The notes beneath the pieces are model-generated. The model had not been told where the DNA came from. It searched no databases and saw nothing but the letters and a program-made list of their open reading frames with translations. From Pseudoneobacillus rhizosphaerae (lineage in GTDB: Bacteria; Bacillota; Bacilli; Bacillales; Cytobacillaceae), in NCBI RefSeq assembly GCF_917563885.1, contig NZ_CAKJTG010000022.1, positions 1 through 64,000 on the forward strand: a stretch of DNA of 64,000 nt. Direction: 5' to 3'. This document shows, one piece after another, positions 17,575 to 26,689 of this stretch. The translations under genes were made by a program, and so were the position numbers. Numbering within the stretch: the stretch's first letter is position 1; each line of letters starts with the position of its first letter.

Positions 17575-18750
17575 TTGAGAGAAGCGGTTATCGTTGCAGG
17601 GGCTAGAACACCGATTGGCAAGTCGAAAAAAGGAACGTTAGCTCATGTAAGACCAGACGATTTAGGGGCATTAGTCGTTCGGGAAACCCTTAAGCGGGCA
17701 GGAAATTATGAAGGTAATATCGATGATTTAATTATTGGGTGTGCGATGCCTGAGGCTGAACAAGGATTAAATATGGCGCGTAATATCGGTGCATTAGCGG
17801 GACTTCCTTCTAATGTCCCTGCGATTACCATTAACCGTTATTGTTCATCAGGATTACAAGCGATTGCTTATGGTGCAGAACGAATTATGTTAGGTCACTC
17901 CGACACGGTGCTCGCTGGTGGAGCTGAATCAATGAGCTTAGTTCCAATGGTCGGACATACACCACGCCTGAATGTAAAACTGGCTGAAACGGCACCTGAA
18001 TATTATATGGGTATGGGTCATACGGCAGAAGAGGTTGCAAGACGATTTGGCGTTACTCGTGAAGACCAGGACGCGTTTGCGGTACGAAGCCATCAAAAGG
18101 CAGATATGGCAATCAGAGAAGGAAAGTTTGTGGATGAAATAGTTCCAGTTGCAGTTATTCAACGTTTAGTGGGAGCAGACCATAAATTAGTTGAAAAAAC
18201 GATTATGTTTTCACAAGATGAGGGAGTACGTCCAGATACCTCAATGTCTGGACTGGCAAGACTTCGCCCTGTATTCTCAGTAAACGGAACAGTTACAGCA
18301 GGTAATGCATCACAAACAAGTGACGGGGCAGCAGCTGTAATGGTCATGGATCGTGAAAAAGCGGAGTCACTTGGCTTAAAGCCATTAGCCAAATTTCGTT
18401 CCTTTGCAGTAGGTGGGGTACCACCTGAAATAATGGGTGTTGGCCCGGTTGTAGCGATTCCTAAAGCTTTGAAGCTTGCTGGATTAGAGCTTTCCGATAT
18501 CGGCTTAATTGAATTAAATGAAGCATTTGCCTCCCAAGCAATTCAAGTTATTAGGGAGCTTGGAATAGATGAGGAAATAGTAAATGTAAATGGTGGAGGA
18601 ATTGCTTTAGGTCACCCACTAGGATGTACAGGTGCAAAGCTTACACTAACCCTCATCCACGAAATGAAACGTAGAAATGAGCAATTTGGATTGGTTACGA
18701 TGTGTATTGGCGGCGGAATGGGTGCTGCTGGTGTATTCGAATTACTATAA
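17575..18750 (+). CDS. fadA: Acetyl-CoA C-acyltransferase (thiolase)
   Basis: This 391-residue thiolase catalyses the last step of beta-oxidation. The acyl-accepting cysteine lies in NRYCSSGLQA (near residue 88), and the C-terminal GHPLGCTGA and MCIGGGMGAA carry the catalytic His and Cys. The start is TTG at 17575 after GAGAGAGGG. It lies 48 bases after fadN and 15 before fadE. Length equals the B. subtilis enzyme as I recall. Confidence 0.95.
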   Translation: MREAVIVAGARTPIGKSKKGTLAHVRPDDLGALVVRETLKRAGNYEGNIDDLIIGCAMPEAEQGLNMARNIGALAGLPSNVPAITINRYCSSGLQAIAYGAERIMLGHSDTVLAGGAESMSLVPMVGHTPRLNVKLAETAPEYYMGMGHTAEEVARRFGVTREDQDAFAVRSHQKADMAIREGKFVDEIVPVAVIQRLVGADHKLVEKTIMFSQDEGVRPDTSMSGLARLRPVFSVNGTVTAGNASQTSDGAAAVMVMDREKAESLGLKPLAKFRSFAVGGVPPEIMGVGPVVAIPKALKLAGLELSDIGLIELNEAFASQAIQVIRELGIDEEIVNVNGGGIALGHPLGCTGAKLTLTLIHEMKRRNEQFGLVTMCIGGGMGAAGVFELL

Positions 18751-18765
18751 AAAGGGGGCTTTACC

Positions 18766-20550
18766 GTGACAAATCAAACGGATCAGGTAATTAAAGGTGG
18801 AAGCTTTTTAATTGAAGATGTTTCAAAAGAGCGAGTTTTTACCCCAGAGGATTTTTCAGATGAGCAATTAATGATTGCTAAGACTACAGAGGATTATGTA
18901 GCGAATGAAGTATTACCGCAAATCGAGCATTTAGAAAATCATGAGTTTGATCGCTCTGTAAAATTATTAAAGCAAGCTGGAGAATTAGGATTACTTGGAG
19001 CAGACGTGCCGGAAGAATACGGCGGTTTAAGTCTTGATAAAGTTAGTTCTGCTTTAATTGCAGAAAAGATGTCTAGAGCAGGTGGATTTTCAATTTCACA
19101 TGGTGCTCATGTTGGAATTGGTTCTTTACCGATTGTATTATTCGGAAACGAGTCACAAAAGCAAAAGTACCTACCAGACCTATCCAGCGGTGAGAAGCTA
19201 GCTGCTTATGCCTTAACTGAGCCTGGTTCAGGGTCAGATGCACTTGGTGCCCGTACTACTGCTAAGTTAAATGCTGAAGGCACTCATTATGTTTTAAATG
19301 GTGAAAAGCAATGGATTACAAATGCAGGCTTTGCTGATGTATTTGTTGTTTATGCTAAAATAGACGGCGAACATTTTTCTGCTTTCATCGTCGAAAGAAC
19401 CTTCCCTGGTGTATCAACGGGAGCAGAAGAAAAGAAAATGGGTATTAAAAGCTCGTCAACCCGTACATTAATTCTACAAGACGCTCAAATACCTGTTGAG
19501 AACTTATTAGGTGAGGCTGGAAAGGGTCACGTTATTGCTTTTAATATATTAAATATTGGTCGTTATAAGCTTGGGGTAGGCGCAGTTGGTGCATCTAAAG
19601 GAGCCTTTGAAATTACCGTTAAATATGCAAACCAACGTCAGCAGTTCAAAACTCCAATCTCTCAATTTAACTTAACAAAAGAAAAGCTATCAACTATGGC
19701 TTCTAAGCTTTATGCAGCAGAAAGCTCTGTTTACCGTACAGTGGGATTATTTGAAGATCGAATGAGTCGCTTAACTGAAGCAGAAGTAAATGATGGCAAA
19801 GAGGTTGCGAAATCCATTGCAGAATATGCCATTGAATGTTCCTTAAACAAAGTGTTTGCCACTGAAACACTTGATTATATTGCGGATGAAGGTGTTCAAA
19901 TCCATGGCGGATATGGCTTCATGCAAGAATATGAGATTGAAAGAGTATACCGAGATTCTCGTATTAACCGAATTTTTGAAGGTACAAATGAAATCAATCG
20001 TTTATTAGTTCCAGGGACATTTGTCCGTAAGGCGATGAAAGGGGAGCTGCCAATCTTCCAAAAAGCATTACAATTACAAGAAGAGCTAATGATGATGATG
20101 CCTGAAGAGCCAGGTGATGAGCCATTGGCACAAGAAAAGTACTTAGTCAGAAATGCGAAGAAAATCGGCCTACTCGCTGCAGGTTTAGCAGCTCAAAAGT
20201 TTGGCAAGGCGCTTGAAAAGGAACAAGAAATTCTTGTTAATATAGCGGACATCATTTCCAATGCATATGCAATGGAGTCAGCTGTTCTTCGTACGGAAAA
20301 AGCAATTGAGAAAAGCGGACTTGAAAAGAACAAGCAAAAACTACTTTATACACAAATTTTCTGTCAGGAAGCATTTAATGAGATTGAACAGCACGCGAAG
20401 GAAACATTAGTAGCGACTGAGACAGGGGATACTTTAAGAATGCTAGTGTCAGCATTACGTAAATTTACACGCCACACACCAATTAATGTTATTGCTAAGA
20501 AGCGTGAAGCTTCGGAGAAACTAATTTCAGCAGAAAAGTATCTTGTATAA
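18766..20550 (+). CDS. fadE: Acyl-CoA dehydrogenase
   Basis: This 594-residue FAD enzyme introduces the first double bond in beta-oxidation. It shows AYALTEPGSGSDA (flavin region) and YRDSRINRIFEGTNEINR (C-terminal signature), plus an extra C-terminal helical domain of about 180 residues typical of the FadE subgroup. It starts with GTG after AAAGGGGG. It is last in the operon, with a strong terminator. Confidence 0.95.
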   Translation: MTNQTDQVIKGGSFLIEDVSKERVFTPEDFSDEQLMIAKTTEDYVANEVLPQIEHLENHEFDRSVKLLKQAGELGLLGADVPEEYGGLSLDKVSSALIAEKMSRAGGFSISHGAHVGIGSLPIVLFGNESQKQKYLPDLSSGEKLAAYALTEPGSGSDALGARTTAKLNAEGTHYVLNGEKQWITNAGFADVFVVYAKIDGEHFSAFIVERTFPGVSTGAEEKKMGIKSSSTRTLILQDAQIPVENLLGEAGKGHVIAFNILNIGRYKLGVGAVGASKGAFEITVKYANQRQQFKTPISQFNLTKEKLSTMASKLYAAESSVYRTVGLFEDRMSRLTEAEVNDGKEVAKSIAEYAIECSLNKVFATETLDYIADEGVQIHGGYGFMQEYEIERVYRDSRINRIFEGTNEINRLLVPGTFVRKAMKGELPIFQKALQLQEELMMMMPEEPGDEPLAQEKYLVRNAKKIGLLAAGLAAQKFGKALEKEQEILVNIADIISNAYAMESAVLRTEKAIEKSGLEKNKQKLLYTQIFCQEAFNEIEQHAKETLVATETGDTLRMLVSALRKFTRHTPINVIAKKREASEKLISAEKYLV

Positions 20551-20551
20551 A

Positions 20552-20586
20552 AATAAGCCTCCCTCTTTTTGGGAGGCTTATTTTTC
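20552..20586 (+). terminator. Terminator of fadNAE
   Basis: ATAAGCCTCCC (20553-20563) pairs with GGGAGGCTTAT (20571-20581) and a T-run follows. Confidence 0.9.
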
Positions 20587-20630
20587 GTAGGGGTTAATCG
20601 TGCCCAAAAAACTGCTGTATAGTGAGGAAA

Positions 20631-20927
20631 CAGTAACGAATGAGGTTTAATAGTTACCCTTTTCTAGTATAAGTGCAGTTTTCGGTAACTAATAGCCTCT
20701 AATAGTTACCGTTTTCTAGAAATGGCGAAGATTTCGGTAACTAATAGCCTCTAATAGTTACCGTTTTCTAGTAAAAGTGAAGATTTCGGTAACTAATAGC
20801 CTCTAATAGTTACCGTTTTCTAGTAAAAATGAAGATTGCGGTAACTATTAACCTCTAATAGTTACCGTTTTCTTGTGGAAGTGCAGTTTTCGGTAACTAA
20901 TAGCCTCTAATAGTTACCGTTTTCTTA
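20631..20927. repeat. 52-bp tandem palindrome array 1
   Basis: Six units start at 20631, 20683, 20735, 20787, 20839 and 20891, each exactly 52 bp apart. Each holds a 29-base inverted repeat with arms CGGTAACTA and TAGTTACCG around an 11-base centre, then a 23-base linker beginning TTTTCTAG. The first unit is the most diverged and the last ends in TTTTCTTA. Linkers are conserved, so this is not a CRISPR. The array fills the gap between the fadE terminator and the convergent yusE. Confidence 0.95.
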
Positions 20928-20961
20928 CTTCCGAGCTCTAACCTGAAACAAAAAAAGATGC

Positions 20962-21285
20962 TTATCGCACCTTTTTTGTATCGAACCATTGATTTAATTT
21001 TTCATATAAATAAGGGACTGAATGGAAGGCATATAATTTTTCAATTATTTGACCGTCAATAACAATCAATAAGCAGGGGACACTTTCGATAGAAAGATTG
21101 ATAGCAAGGTCTGGGGCATAGTTGAGGTTTGCTTGTGCGATAGGGACATGTAGTAGTTCCTCTAAAACGGATAGGATCTTAGAGGCAGTTTGACATGTTC
21201 CACAAAGTGGTGTGTACAAATAAATTAACCCAGTATGATTCTTGTTAAGAATCAAAAAAATTTCATCCTGACTAATTTCTTTCAT
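20962..21285 (-). CDS. yusE: Thioredoxin-like protein YusE
   Basis: This 107-residue thioredoxin-fold protein has a CGTC redox motif (LYTPLCGTCQTA, near residue 28) and a cis-proline in ESVPCLL. It has no signal peptide, so it is cytoplasmic. It is last in the minus-strand cluster yusI-gcvH-yusG-yusF-yusE, six bases after yusF. The substrate is unknown. Confidence 0.86.
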   Translation of the reverse strand: MKEISQDEIFLILNKNHTGLIYLYTPLCGTCQTASKILSVLEELLHVPIAQANLNYAPDLAINLSIESVPCLLIVIDGQIIEKLYAFHSVPYLYEKLNQWFDTKKVR

Positions 21286-21291
21286 TCCAAT

Positions 21292-21636
21292 TCATCCTTT
21301 TTCTAAATGTTCCGAATGTACATCGATGTTTGCAGCCATTAACACTGTAGCTAAGTGGTAACTAGGGGTTGTTGCCACTTCACGAAAGGAGCGGTCAATA
21401 TATAAATGACCGGCTTCAGGAAATTCCCGCTTAAATTGCTTGCGAAGCTTTTCTCCAGCAGCATCGGCATCGACTAAAATATAGACCTCTTTTTCAAGCA
21501 AGGAATCAATAAGTTCATCCATTTTAGAAAGGCTTATTGTACCATTTGTACAGATGATTTCTACAGGTTCTTTCACAATATTTTCAACCTTTTTCTTATC
21601 TGAAGTTCCTTCAACAATAATGACTTTGTCGAACAT
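21292..21636 (-). CDS. yusF: Toprim-domain protein YusF
   Basis: This 114-residue single Toprim domain has the acidic signatures VEGTSDKKK (near residue 7) and DADAAGEKLR (near 57). It resembles small primase-related or RNase M5-like Toprim proteins. The ATG at 21636 was preferred to an in-frame GTG at 21645 because AGGTGA lies just upstream. Its role is unknown; nuclease activity is plausible from the fold. Confidence 0.82.
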   Translation of the reverse strand: MFDKVIIVEGTSDKKKVENIVKEPVEIICTNGTISLSKMDELIDSLLEKEVYILVDADAAGEKLRKQFKREFPEAGHLYIDRSFREVATTPSYHLATVLMAANIDVHSEHLEKG

Positions 21637-21773
21637 TATGATCACCTATAATATTTAATATTGGTTACAATAAGATATTCCAAAATTGACAAAATGGTGT
21701 AGCCTTTCCACTCCAATAATTAAACTATAACATGGTATTTCTTGTATTTATAGTGTTTATATAGACAAGATAT

Positions 21774-21808
21774 GGGTCTGAAATATTTTTTATGACTATT
21801 TCAGACCC
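21774..21808 (-). terminator. Hairpin after yusG
   Basis: Perfect 11-base arms GGGTCTGAAAT (21774-21784) and ATTTCAGACCC (21798-21808) enclose a 13-base loop just downstream of yusG. No clear T-run follows on the minus strand, so this may be a weak terminator or a processing structure. Confidence 0.5.
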
Positions 21809-21825
21809 AAACTTTGTAACCTCTA

Positions 21826-22068
21826 CTAACACCAACCACCATCGTCACAATCTGTATAACGAGCATCTGGTTGATTTGTAGAAGTATAATGTTGAAAAAT
21901 CCGTTGCTGCTGATCTATTTCGAAATGATGAGACATTTCAAATTGGCTATCTTTTGGCAAAGTAATTTTACCAATCGATTCATTTTCAAGGTATAGTTCG
22001 ATGGATCCATTTACTAATTTGCCAACAATACGGTCTGTGATATCCAACTTTTGTTGATTTAGTGTCAT
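21826..22068 (-). CDS. yusG: YusG-like protein (DUF2553)
   Basis: This 80-residue protein is predicted to be a small beta-strand protein and ends in an acidic, cysteine-containing DCDDGGWC tail. It fits the Bacillus YusG family in sequence type and position next to gcvH. No function is known. A ribosome-binding site GGGTGGAG lies before the ATG. Confidence 0.75.
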   Translation of the reverse strand: MTLNQQKLDITDRIVGKLVNGSIELYLENESIGKITLPKDSQFEMSHHFEIDQQQRIFQHYTSTNQPDARYTDCDDGGWC

Positions 22069-22149
22069 CTACTCCACCCTTCCTTCTATATTACCATTAG
22101 AGTACCCTTCTTTAGTTTATAAAATATAGAAAAATAAGGAAGGTGAATT

Positions 22150-22182
22150 TAAAAAAGTGTCTCAGGACATCTGAGACACTTG
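22150..22182 (-). terminator. Terminator of gcvH
   Basis: AGTGTCTCAG (22156-22165) pairs with CTGAGACACT (22171-22180), followed on the minus strand by six T residues. Confidence 0.85.
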
Positions 22183-22194
22183 GCTATTCATTAA

Positions 22195-22578
22195 TTAGTC
22201 TTCTTTAACCATTTCTTCATATTGTTCTGCACTCATAAGGCTATCCATCTCACCAGAATCAGTAGGCTCAACAAGAATCATCCATGCTTTTTCATATGGA
22301 GATTCGTTTACAAATTCTGGGCTATCGCTTAAATCTTCATTAATGGCTACTACTTTACCGCTAATTGGGGCATAAAGCTCAGAAACTGTTTTAACAGATT
22401 CAACACTTCCGAATGGCTCATTAGCAGTAACGACGTCACCAACCTCAGGTAGTTCAACAAACACGATGTCACCTAATTCGTGCTGTGCAAAATCAGTGAT
22501 TCCAATTCGTACTTGTTCCCCTTCAACCTTTACCCACTCATGCTCTTCTGAATAACGTAATTCTTTTGGTGTATTCAT
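22195..22578 (-). CDS. gcvH: Glycine cleavage system H protein
   Basis: This is a 127-residue lipoyl carrier protein. The lipoylated lysine lies in [14 protein letters not shown] (residue ~63), in the usual hairpin. Besides glycine cleavage, GcvH in Bacillus is the octanoyl donor hub for lipoylation of other complexes, which ties it to lipA in this window. The ATG at 22578 follows GGAGGG; an upstream in-frame start is not needed. No gcvT or gcvP is nearby. Confidence 0.95.
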   Translation of the reverse strand: MNTPKELRYSEEHEWVKVEGEQVRIGITDFAQHELGDIVFVELPEVGDVVTANEPFGSVESVKTVSELYAPISGKVVAINEDLSDSPEFVNESPYEKAWMILVEPTDSGEMDSLMSAEQYEEMVKED

Positions 22579-22675
22579 CCTAATCCCTCCATAAATATAT
22601 TTCATCTATCATAAAAATTGATGATATTCAGACTAAAAAAGCATACTTAAAGAATTTGGCCAATCCTTCAACGAA

Positions 22676-23035
22676 CTATAACCATGATTTGGCATAATCT
22701 TCTTCTTTATAACCAATCGTTACTTTTTTCCCGTCCGTCAACAGAGGCCGTTTGATTAATCGGCCATTACTGGCTAACAATTCAAGCATCTCATCCTCTG
22801 AAAGAGACTTGAGCTTATCCTTTAAGCCTAGCTCACGATACACTTCACCGCTTGTATTAAAAAACTTCTTTAATTCAAAGCGACTTAATTCAAGCATATC
22901 CTTTAGTTCTTCCTTAGAAGGTGGTGAATCAAAAATATGTATTTCCTTATAGGTAAGACCATGTGTATCTAACCATTTTTTTGCGTTTCGACAGGTTCCA
23001 CACTTCGGATACCCGTAAAAGGTTAAACTCAACAT
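22676..23035 (-). CDS. yusI: ArsC/Spx-family protein YusI
   Basis: This 119-residue thioredoxin-fold protein of the ArsC/Spx family has the PKCGTC active-site-like motif near residue 12, followed by RNAKKWL, and a RPLLTDG motif near 94. Unlike Spx it lacks an obvious RNA-polymerase role, and it may be a glutaredoxin-dependent reductase. The start at 23035 matches the family N-terminus, although a longer in-frame ORF exists. Confidence 0.83.
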   Translation of the reverse strand: MLSLTFYGYPKCGTCRNAKKWLDTHGLTYKEIHIFDSPPSKEELKDMLELSRFELKKFFNTSGEVYRELGLKDKLKSLSEDEMLELLASNGRLIKRPLLTDGKKVTIGYKEEDYAKSWL

Positions 23036-23288
23036 TTTCACCATCCATTCGACAACTTTCACTTGAATGGTAGCATATTTTCAAGCTAAAGTGAAACCCA
23101 AATAATGAAAAATTACATACATTGTAGAAATTCGACTTACTTCTTAAAAATCCTTCTCTCAAATTAAAATTTTATTACGCTTTTACAATATTTCTAAAGT
23201 TTTTCTGAATGTCATTTCCTCTATTTACAAAGTTAACCAGCAAAGATTATGATATTTAGGGGAGCGAAATATTAGGGAGCGAAATAAT

Positions 23289-24542
23289 ATGGCATTTTAT
23301 CAAGAATGGGTAACACAATTTCGAGGCTATAACAGAAACATAAGGCTTGCGTTACTAGGAAGTATATTTATCCAAATCGGTATGGGTATTTTTATGGTCA
23401 TTTATAACTTTTACGTACGAGAGCTTGGTTATGCAGAAGATGTTAATGGCAAAATTATTTCAATGAATTCTTTAGCAACTGCCTTGATCCTAATACCTGC
23501 TGGAATTCTTAGTGACCGATTGGGAAGAAAGAAAGTCATGCTTTTTGGCGCTTTAATAACAGGATTTTTACTAATTTTTAGAAGTATTACTGAAGCACAA
23601 AATTTACTAATCCTTTTTGGATTTTTGACAGGTTTAGCAATGGCATTTGTGATGGTATCGGGAATACCTTGGTTAGCTGAAAACTCGACTGATGAACAAA
23701 GAGTTCATCTTTTTAGTATTCAGTTTGCTGTAATGACGGGTGCAAATGTTATTGGGAGTATACTTGGTGGAGCATTAACGGATTTATTTTCTCTAGGTTT
23801 TACTGAGGTTGAAAGTATTCGTTATACATTACTCATTGGGGCAATTATATTTCTAATCGGTATCATTCCTATGACAAAATTTAAAGAACAACGCAAAACA
23901 AGGTTAAAGAATAAAAGCCCTATTAAAGGTCATTTAAAGTTAGAAAAAAATAAATATACAATGATCATTTTGTTCGCGATTCCAGCCCTGCTAATTGGTT
24001 TTGGAGCAGGTTTAGTTATTCCATACTTAAACTTGTATTTTTCCGATCGATTTGCGGCATCGAATACTATGATTGGTTTTATTATCTCATTGGGGCAAGC
24101 AGCCACAGCTATCGCGATCATTATTGGTCCATTAGTTGTTAGAAAAGTAGGTGAGGTGAAGGCCGTCGTCATCTTGCAGCTTTTATCATTGCCATTTTTA
24201 TTACTTACGGCCTTTACGGAACATTTATGGCTGGCAGCGGTTGGATTTTTGTTTAGGCAAGCCTTGATGAATGCAGGGAATCCAATTCAATCATCTCTAA
24301 TGATGTCGATGGTTGATGATTCTGTTAAAGGGTTAGCGAACTCGGTAAACCAAATGGTATTTAACCTTGGCTGGGCAGTAATGGGGCCAGTATCTACTGG
24401 TATTGTTCTTAAATATGGGACCTATTGGGGATATGCGACTGTCTTTACGATAACGGCATCATTATATCTTATCGGTTCGATTTATTATTTTATCGTGTTT
24501 AGTAAATTAAATAGCGAAAGAAAGCTGAGGACTGCCTCCTAA
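23289..24542 (+). CDS. MFS transporter
   Basis: This 417-residue protein has about 12 TM helices and a major facilitator loop motif (GILSDRLGRKKVM near residue 75). The substrate is unknown. It starts with ATG after AGGGAGCG and is followed by the metY leader. I have no evidence that it is co-regulated with methionine genes; it is outside the S-box transcription unit. It interrupts the expected yusI-met neighbourhood. Confidence 0.85.
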   Translation: MAFYQEWVTQFRGYNRNIRLALLGSIFIQIGMGIFMVIYNFYVRELGYAEDVNGKIISMNSLATALILIPAGILSDRLGRKKVMLFGALITGFLLIFRSITEAQNLLILFGFLTGLAMAFVMVSGIPWLAENSTDEQRVHLFSIQFAVMTGANVIGSILGGALTDLFSLGFTEVESIRYTLLIGAIIFLIGIIPMTKFKEQRKTRLKNKSPIKGHLKLEKNKYTMIILFAIPALLIGFGAGLVIPYLNLYFSDRFAASNTMIGFIISLGQAATAIAIIIGPLVVRKVGEVKAVVILQLLSLPFLLLTAFTEHLWLAAVGFLFRQALMNAGNPIQSSLMMSMVDDSVKGLANSVNQMVFNLGWAVMGPVSTGIVLKYGTYWGYATVFTITASLYLIGSIYYFIVFSKLNSERKLRTAS

Positions 24543-24624
24543 ATTTGACATATTTCTCGGGAAATGTTTAATTATTGCCGAATTTAGGTATTTTGTCGAA
24601 TGTTTAGAAAATTTAAAATAATGC

Positions 24625-24653
24625 TTGCGGAACAAAATTTCATGTGGTAAGAT
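24625..24653 (+). promoter_or_regulatory. Sigma-A promoter of metY leader
   Basis: TTGCGG (24625-24630) and TAAGAT (24648-24653) are 17 bases apart. The start would be near 24660, giving a leader that contains the whole S-box. Confidence 0.7.
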
Positions 24654-24712
24654 TCGAATTAATTTAACAGCACGAAAGTTTAAACACATCTAAAGCCATG
24701 ACAATTTAATAT

Positions 24713-24857
24713 TTCTTATCAAGAGAGGTGGAGGGACTGGCCCTATGATACCCGGCAACCGGTTTGTTTTACACGGTGCTAAATCCAGCAGAGATAAAAC
24801 TCTGGAAGATAAGAAGAGATGATAATTTACCTCTTCTACTTGAAGAGGTTTTTTTAT
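24713..24857 (+). promoter_or_regulatory. SAM-I (S-box) riboswitch, metY leader
   Basis: P1 pairs TTCTTATC (24713-24720) with GATAAGAA (24808-24815). The hallmark AGAGAGGTGGAGGGA, then GATACCCGGCAACC, lie between. The expression platform is a terminator (CCTCTTC/GAAGAGG, 24830-24848, plus T-run). An alternative pairing of the P1 3' strand AAGAAGAG with CTCTTC forms the antiterminator. High SAM should stop transcription. Confidence 0.96.
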
Positions 24858-24893
24858 TCTCTTCGAAAAATTTGAGGATTGGGAGAGATGTAC

Positions 24894-26207
24894 ATGAGTG
24901 GGAAGAAAAATTATCGTTTGGAAACTTTAGGTGTGCATGGAGGACTAAAGCCGGATCCAGTTACAGGGGCAAGAGCCGTTCCTATTTATCAAAACAATGC
25001 CTATCAATTCCAAAGCACGGAGCATGCAGCTAACCTTTTTGCTCTTAAAGAAGCTGGCTACATATACACAAGAATACACAATCCGACAGTTACTGTTTTT
25101 GAAGAAAGAGTTGCGCTTTTAGAAGGAGGAGTAGGAGCATTAGCTGTTTCGAGTGGGATGGCGGCAATTACTCTTGCTATTTTAAATATTGCACAAGCTG
25201 GAGATGAGATTGTTTCAGCATCAACTCTTTATGGTGGTACTTATAATCTATTTGCAACAACTCTTCCGAAGTATGGGATTAAAGTAACTTTTGTTGATCC
25301 CGATGATCCTGAGAACTTCAAAGCCGCCATTACTGACAAAACAAAGGCAATTTTTGCGGAAACTATTGGGAATCCATCCTTAAGAGTTTTAGATATAGAG
25401 AAGGTTTCTGATATTGCACACGCTGCAGGCATCCCGTTAATTATTGATAACACATTTGCAACACCTTACCTTTGCAGACCAATTGAACATGGTGCAGATA
25501 TTGTTATTCACTCTGCCACGAAATGGCTGTTAGGTAATGGAACAACATTAGGGGGAGTCATTGTCGATGGAGGTAAGTTTGATTGGAATTCACCGAAATT
25601 CCCAGGGTTCATTGAACCTGATCCAAGTTACCATAATTTAGTTTATAGTGAAGCACTCGGCTCGGTAGCCTTTATTATCAAGGCAAGGGTTCAGTTGTTA
25701 CGTGATCTTGGTCCATCCTTAAGTCCACAAAATGCATTCCAATTTACTCTTGGTTTAGAAACACTACATGTAAGGATGAAAGAACATATAGCCAACACTA
25801 AAGAAATACTAGGCTATTTACAGCAACATCCTGCCATTGAGTGGATTTCGTATCCGGGTCAGGAGGATCATCCTGATTATGAACTAACTGATAAATATTT
25901 GCCGAAGGGAGCGGGGGCTGTTGTTGTCTTTGGTATTAAAGGCGGACGGGAGGCTGGAGCGAAATTAATTGATTCATTAGAGCTATGGGCACATGTAGCT
26001 AATGTGGGGGATGCAAAGAGCTTAATCATTCATCCTGCTAGTACCACTCACCAGCAGTTAGACGAAGAAGGATTGATTGCCTCAGGAGTGACAGAGGATT
26101 TAATACGGATATCAGTTGGTATCGAGAATGTAGAAGACTTAATAGAAGACCTGGAACAGGCGATTGAAAAAGCAACAGGCATTCGCTCCATTGCTATTAA
26201 TGTATAG
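24894..26207 (+). CDS. metY: O-acetylhomoserine sulfhydrylase
   Basis: This 437-residue PLP enzyme of the Cys/Met metabolism family makes homocysteine from O-acetylhomoserine and sulfide. The PLP lysine lies in HSATKWLLG (near residue 209), and [10 protein letters not shown] and SSGMAAI are typical. The ATG at 24894 was chosen because GGGAGAG precedes it at about eight bases; TTG 24879 and ATG 24888 are too close. The upstream S-box confirms a methionine role. Confidence 0.93.
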   Translation: MSGKKNYRLETLGVHGGLKPDPVTGARAVPIYQNNAYQFQSTEHAANLFALKEAGYIYTRIHNPTVTVFEERVALLEGGVGALAVSSGMAAITLAILNIAQAGDEIVSASTLYGGTYNLFATTLPKYGIKVTFVDPDDPENFKAAITDKTKAIFAETIGNPSLRVLDIEKVSDIAHAAGIPLIIDNTFATPYLCRPIEHGADIVIHSATKWLLGNGTTLGGVIVDGGKFDWNSPKFPGFIEPDPSYHNLVYSEALGSVAFIIKARVQLLRDLGPSLSPQNAFQFTLGLETLHVRMKEHIANTKEILGYLQQHPAIEWISYPGQEDHPDYELTDKYLPKGAGAVVVFGIKGGREAGAKLIDSLELWAHVANVGDAKSLIIHPASTTHQQLDEEGLIASGVTEDLIRISVGIENVEDLIEDLEQAIEKATGIRSIAINV

Positions 26208-26244
26208 CTATATTGAAGAAGCCTAGTTTTTATTAGCTGATAAA

Positions 26245-26277
26245 AGCGCCTATAGAATTTAGATTAAGCGCTGTTTT
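26245..26277 (+). terminator. Weak terminator after metY
   Basis: AGCGC (26245-26249) pairs with GCGCT (26268-26272) over a long loop, and GTTTTT follows. Confidence 0.45.
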
Positions 26278-26315
26278 TCGTTAAGATTCCCAGAAAATTA
26301 TTGTCGAAAAACATA

Positions 26316-26344
26316 TTGACGCTCCACCTTATCCGTGTTACGAT
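26316..26344 (+). promoter_or_regulatory. Sigma-A promoter of metNPQ leader
   Basis: TTGACG (26316-26321) and TACGAT (26339-26344) are 17 bases apart, close to consensus. The start would be near 26351, upstream of the S-box. Confidence 0.75.
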
Positions 26345-26406
26345 AACTTTCGTGATTATAAAAAGTACTTACACGCTTTAACGTGTTAATTAAATATATT
26401 GTTTTA

Positions 26407-26573
26407 CTCTTATCAAGAGAGGTGGAGGGAAGTGCCCTATGAAGCCCGGCAACCGTCAATGTTTTGCATTGAAATGGTGCCAATTCACACAAAGTGTATG
26501 CTTTGGGAGATGAGAGAAAGGGAAATCATATGATTATGCCTTTCTGCTCCTATGTGCAGAAAGGCATTTTTTT
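26407..26573 (+). promoter_or_regulatory. SAM-I (S-box) riboswitch, metNPQ leader
   Basis: P1 pairs CTCTTATC (26407-26414) with GATGAGAG (26509-26516). The conserved AGAGAGGTGGAGGGA and AAGCCCGGCAACC are present. The terminator stem TGCCTTTCTGC (26537-26547) with GCAGAAAGGCA (26556-26566) precedes seven T residues. GAGAGAAAGG can pair with CCTTTCT as antiterminator. SAM should switch off methionine import. Confidence 0.96.
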
Positions 26574-26689
26574 GTAAAAATAACATCATTTCATTTTTGT
26601 AAGGAATGATTTTAAGTAAACAACCTAAACCTATATTTAACGGTTAAGTACTAATAATGTTATACGGAAATAAAGTGGGGTGAAAAGTC

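Noticed and set aside
20631-20927. Array 1 as a CRISPR
   Set aside because: Linkers between palindromes are near-identical instead of unique, and no cas gene is present.
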